Positions 61,644-64,000 of a DNA stretch of 64,000 nt are shown piece after piece. The notes beneath the pieces were generated by a model that was not told the origin of the DNA, did no database searches, and worked only from the letters and a program-made list of their open reading frames with translations. The position numbers and the translations under genes were made by a program. The stretch's first letter is position 1; each line of letters begins with the position of its first letter. Source of the DNA: Paracoccus sigandri (GTDB lineage: Bacteria > Pseudomonadota > Alphaproteobacteria > Rhodobacterales > Rhodobacteraceae); assembly GCF_003709565.1 (NCBI RefSeq), contig NZ_QNRC01000011.1:1-64000 (forward strand), given 5' to 3'.

Positions 61644-62684
61644 TCAAACTCTGATATCGATCCGGCGGTCGCCGCCAAGCCGGCCGAAGCCGTCCGCAGA
61701 AGCGGTGACGGCGGTAACGATCCGGGGCGGATCGGAGTGTTCCTCGGGTGATTCGGAGGCCTGGGACGGGTTTGCCTCGTCCTGCGGGCCGTCGCTCGTG
61801 AAGGTCAGCGAAGGCGACCCCGTTCCTTCCTCGCCGAAATATTCCAGCAGAAGATCGGCGTTGCGGCGCATCAGCTCCAGCACTTCCGGGCGTTCCGCCC
61901 AGACCAGGATATGCGGCGCGCCGTTCTGGCGGCTCAGGACCAGGCGCAGGCGCCCCAGCTCCTCTGGCGAGAGCGCGATTTCCAGCCGGTCGCCCTGCAT
62001 CCTGACCAGTGCCTCGGCGACCTGCTGAATCGCGGCGGTTCCCTGCTGCGCGGGCAGCCGATTCGCGAGAGAATGCTCCGCGATCGCGGTCGAATCGCGA
62101 GCGGCTGTCTGGAGATGGATTTGCTGCGACGATTCGGCACCCTCGACGACAGGGCCATCGGTCCCCATCGTCGCCTGCAACGGAATGTCCTTTGGAATCG
62201 GGGCAGGTTCTTCTACACCGACAGATGCCATCCGCGTCATCGTCGGCGATCCGGGCGCTTCCCTCGCGGCCTCGATCCCGGTTGCGGTGGCCCTGCGCGC
62301 CGTCTCTCCGTCCAGGATGCTGCCGTCAGCCTCCTCTTCCGGCAGCGCGCCGGAAATTCCGGTCCAGGCCTCCATGATGTCGGCGAGGGGATCCTTCACC
62401 GCACCGTCCCCGGAAGGCCGCGGTTCTTCGATATCGATTCGGATCGACCCATCTTCAACGAGAAGGGGCAGCTCCTGGTGTCCCTCATGGACGAGCTGTG
62501 CCTCAAGGCTGTCGCTCTCACGAGAAAACGCGTCACCGGCATCACTCGCGACGCGCTGCGTTTCTTCGGAGGCATTGTGATCCGGGGTGTTGCGGCTGGG
62601 CATATGGCCACGGCCTGCCCCGTTCGAGGCAGCCACGTCCCGGCCGGTTTCGGGAAAGCCAAAGAAAGCATGAACCGAACTCAT
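61644..62684 (-). CDS. fliK: Flagellar hook-length control protein FliK
   Basis: About 346 residues. The N-terminal two thirds is low-complexity, acidic and poorly conserved, as usual in FliK. The C-terminal core contains RMQGDRLEIALSPEELGRLRLVL, the Flg_hook domain that reports hook length to the export gate. AGGAGCG lies before the ATG at 62684, favoured over 62702. Coupled to flgD downstream. Confidence 0.88.
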   Translation of the reverse strand: MSSVHAFFGFPETGRDVAASNGAGRGHMPSRNTPDHNASEETQRVASDAGDAFSRESDSLEAQLVHEGHQELPLLVEDGSIRIDIEEPRPSGDGAVKDPLADIMEAWTGISGALPEEEADGSILDGETARRATATGIEAAREAPGSPTMTRMASVGVEEPAPIPKDIPLQATMGTDGPVVEGAESSQQIHLQTAARDSTAIAEHSLANRLPAQQGTAAIQQVAEALVRMQGDRLEIALSPEELGRLRLVLSRQNGAPHILVWAERPEVLELMRRNADLLLEYFGEEGTGSPSLTFTSDGPQDEANPSQASESPEEHSDPPRIVTAVTASADGFGRLGGDRRIDIRV

Positions 62685-62788
62685 GATCGCTCCTGTCGAC
62701 ATGCTTCATGATTAGCCTTTAATCCTTACCAATTATTTACTGATAACATGTATGAGTGAATTATTCCCATCCGATTGGAGAAAATTCT

Positions 62789-63037
62789 ATGCAAATCGCG
62801 AAACTGCATCCGGGATTGGTCCAGCCACATCCGGATCGCGCCGCCATCGCCCAGCTGGAACAGGCGTTTCTGGAGGAAATGCTGAAATATTGCGGCCCGA
62901 AACCGATGGCCGGCGCCTTTTCGGGGGGCGCAGGCGAGGATCATTTCGGCAGCTTTCTGGTCCAGCACCAGGCGGCGATCCTGTCCAGCGCGATCGATTT
63001 CGGACTGGCAGCACGGCTGGATGGAGGGAGAGGATGA
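62789..63037 (+). CDS. Rod-binding protein (FlgJ N-terminal-like)
   Basis: 82 residues. The stretch LEQAFLEEMLKYCGPKPM followed by FGSFLVQHQAAILSSAIDFGLAARL is the rod-binding domain of FlgJ without the muramidase part, a form common in Alphaproteobacteria. It helps assemble the flagellar rod in the periplasm. GGAG precedes the ATG. The stop overlaps the next start. It is divergent from fliK; the AT-rich gap of about 100 bases holds both promoters. Confidence 0.85.
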   Translation: MQIAKLHPGLVQPHPDRAAIAQLEQAFLEEMLKYCGPKPMAGAFSGGAGEDHFGSFLVQHQAAILSSAIDFGLAARLDGGRG

Positions 63038-63351
63038 TGGACAGGATCATGCGGAATCTGGAGGATGCGAAAGCGGCGGTCATGTGCGCGAATCCATCTG
63101 ATGCCACTGTTCATATTGAGAAAATGGTGGAAAACCTGGAGCGCGAAGGCCTTTCGCCCGCGCAGCGGGAGCGCCTGGAGCCGCGCCTGGCCGAACTGCG
63201 CGAGCTTGCCGTGGCGGCATTGTCGGGCGCGAAGCAGGCCGTCGATCATGTTCAGGCTGTCCTCGAGGCGGCGAGATCGCTGCAGACTTATGACAGCGAC
63301 GGGCGGCGGCATGTTGCACCCGTAACGGATCGAGAGCCCAGGCGCTTTTGA
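63034..63351 (+). CDS. Small helical protein, possible FlgN-type flagellar chaperone
   Basis: 105 residues, almost all predicted helical: VHIEKMVENLEREGLSPAQRERLEPRLAELRELA, then a basic tail (DREPRRF). The size and helical content resemble FlgN-type export chaperones, and the partner gene upstream is the rod-binding protein, whose stop it overlaps (ATGA). GGGAGAGG stands before the ATG. There is no decisive motif, so the chaperone role is inference from size and context. Confidence 0.65.
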   Translation: MMDRIMRNLEDAKAAVMCANPSDATVHIEKMVENLEREGLSPAQRERLEPRLAELRELAVAALSGAKQAVDHVQAVLEAARSLQTYDSDGRRHVAPVTDREPRRF

Positions 63352-63494
63352 ATAAAATCTTACAAGAGGAATGTTTGGCAGGAATCACCTCGTTCAGTAT
63401 TTGTCAATTGCCTGCCGATAGGAAGGTGATCGCACCAGACGGTGCACGGGACGGAAACGTTCCGGGGGGTCAGAAGGCCGATCTTTGCAAACGC

Positions 63495-63509
63495 GGGCGC
63501 AAAGCGCCC
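63495..63509 (+). promoter_or_regulatory. Stem-loop in the flagellin 5' leader
   Basis: GGGCGC (63495-63500) and GCGCCC (63504-63509) pair around AAA, ending about seven bases before the AGGAGG of the flagellin gene. In Caulobacter the flagellin leader has a stem-loop acted on by FlbT. Position and form are similar, which is only suggestive. Confidence 0.4.
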
Positions 63510-63526
63510 ATTCACAGGAGGACAAT

Positions 63527-64000
63527 ATGTCCAGCATTCTGACCAATAACAGCGCGCTTGTCGCCCTGCAGACCCTGAAGTCCATCAACTCGAACCTGGC
63601 CAAGACCCAGAACGAGATCTCCACCGGCAAGTCGATTGCCACGGCCAAGGACAACGCGGCCATCTGGGCGATCTCGAAGGTGATGGAAACCGACCAGTCG
63701 GCCTTCAAGACGATCCAAAGCAACCTGAACGTCGCGGATGCGGTTGTCGAAACCGCGCGCAGGGGTGCCGAAGATATCACCAAGCTGCTGCAGGAGATGA
63801 AAGATCTGGCGCTTGGCGCGACCAGCGACACCGCGGATTACGCCACGATCTGGGACGACATCGCCCACAAGAGGGACCAGATCACGTCGATCATCAATGC
63901 TTCCCAGATCAATGGCGTCAATCTGCTGAGGACCAACGTGGTCGGTACCGAAACCGATTTCGTGGTGCTTGCGTCGCTCGATCGCACCTTCGGGGCTCAT
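63527..64000 (+). CDS. fliC: Flagellin, N-terminal part (cut by window end)
   Basis: 158 residues are visible and the frame runs off the right edge. The N-terminal D0/D1 coiled-coil is plain: MSSILTNNSALVALQTLKSIN, KTQNEISTGKSIATAKDNAA and the family SNLNVADAVVETARRGAEDITKL segment. It polymerises into the flagellar filament after export. AGGAGG lies before the ATG. The central domain starts near residue 140, so the total length is unknown. Confidence 0.93.
   Translation, partial: MSSILTNNSALVALQTLKSINSNLAKTQNEISTGKSIATAKDNAAIWAISKVMETDQSAFKTIQSNLNVADAVVETARRGAEDITKLLQEMKDLALGATSDTADYATIWDDIAHKRDQITSIINASQINGVNLLRTNVVGTETDFVVLASLDRTFGAH

Overview
The window reads as high-GC chromosomal DNA from an alphaproteobacterium of the Rhodobacterales, most likely Paracoccus or a close relative. 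This is inference from gene content: a red-type form I RuBisCO operon with cbbX and a divergent cbbR, a gcvT-gcvH-gcvP operon behind a tandem glycine riboswitch, PCuAC/SCO copper chaperones, a small stand-alone rod-binding flagellar protein, and short-spaced operons with overlapping start and stop codons. No tRNA, rRNA, CRISPR array, intact insertion sequence or phage gene was seen.

Layout. 1-592: the 3' end of a phosphotransacetylase gene and a small glycine-zipper lipoprotein. 841-21771: a catabolic island of about 21 kb. It holds an NCS2 purine-type permease with a divergent LysR; two tandem amidohydrolase-2 paralogues; a UbiD decarboxylase and its UbiX partner; a three-subunit molybdenum hydroxylase with a CobW-type GTPase, a GntR regulator, XdhC and a MocA-like cofactor nucleotidyltransferase; a second LysR; and a BMP-type (nucleoside-like) ABC importer with a cytosine-deaminase-like amidohydrolase. 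A palindrome, ATTGTCAACAAT, occurs twice in front of the GntR/XdhC divergon and once, inverted, in front of the amidohydrolase-UbiD-UbiX operon, suggesting one regulon. The substrate cannot be read from sequence; an N-heterocyclic or hydroxy-aromatic acid is my inference.

22429-29824: a Cache-PAS histidine kinase, a FixJ-type response regulator and a TonB-dependent receptor, then a MarR regulator and a DUF1007/NicO metal-export pair. 29843-36540: a surface-glycan cluster on the minus strand (two sulfotransferases, a pyruvyltransferase, a GT2-GT4 fusion and a DUF6212-like protein), partly of visibly lower GC. 36871-38599: an esterase and a LuxR-type regulator without a LuxI. 38849-41380: methionine importer MetNIQ. 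41516-43204: copper-delivery cluster (DUF2946-like, PCuAC, SCO).

43289-47990: glycine cleavage system gcvT-gcvH-gcvP under a tandem glycine riboswitch. 48158-49897: a sulfotransferase-GT90 fusion. 49894-59903: the Calvin-cycle operon cbbF-cbbP-cbbT-cbbA-cbbL-cbbS-cbbX-rpe, followed without a clear break by an atypical SDR and a histidine-phosphatase-like protein; cbbR is divergent. Having the glycine cleavage operon close to RuBisCO fits recycling of photorespiratory glycine, although the link is only positional. 60970-64000: flagellar genes (flgD, fliK, a rod-binding protein, a FlgN-like small protein and the start of a flagellin gene cut by the window edge).
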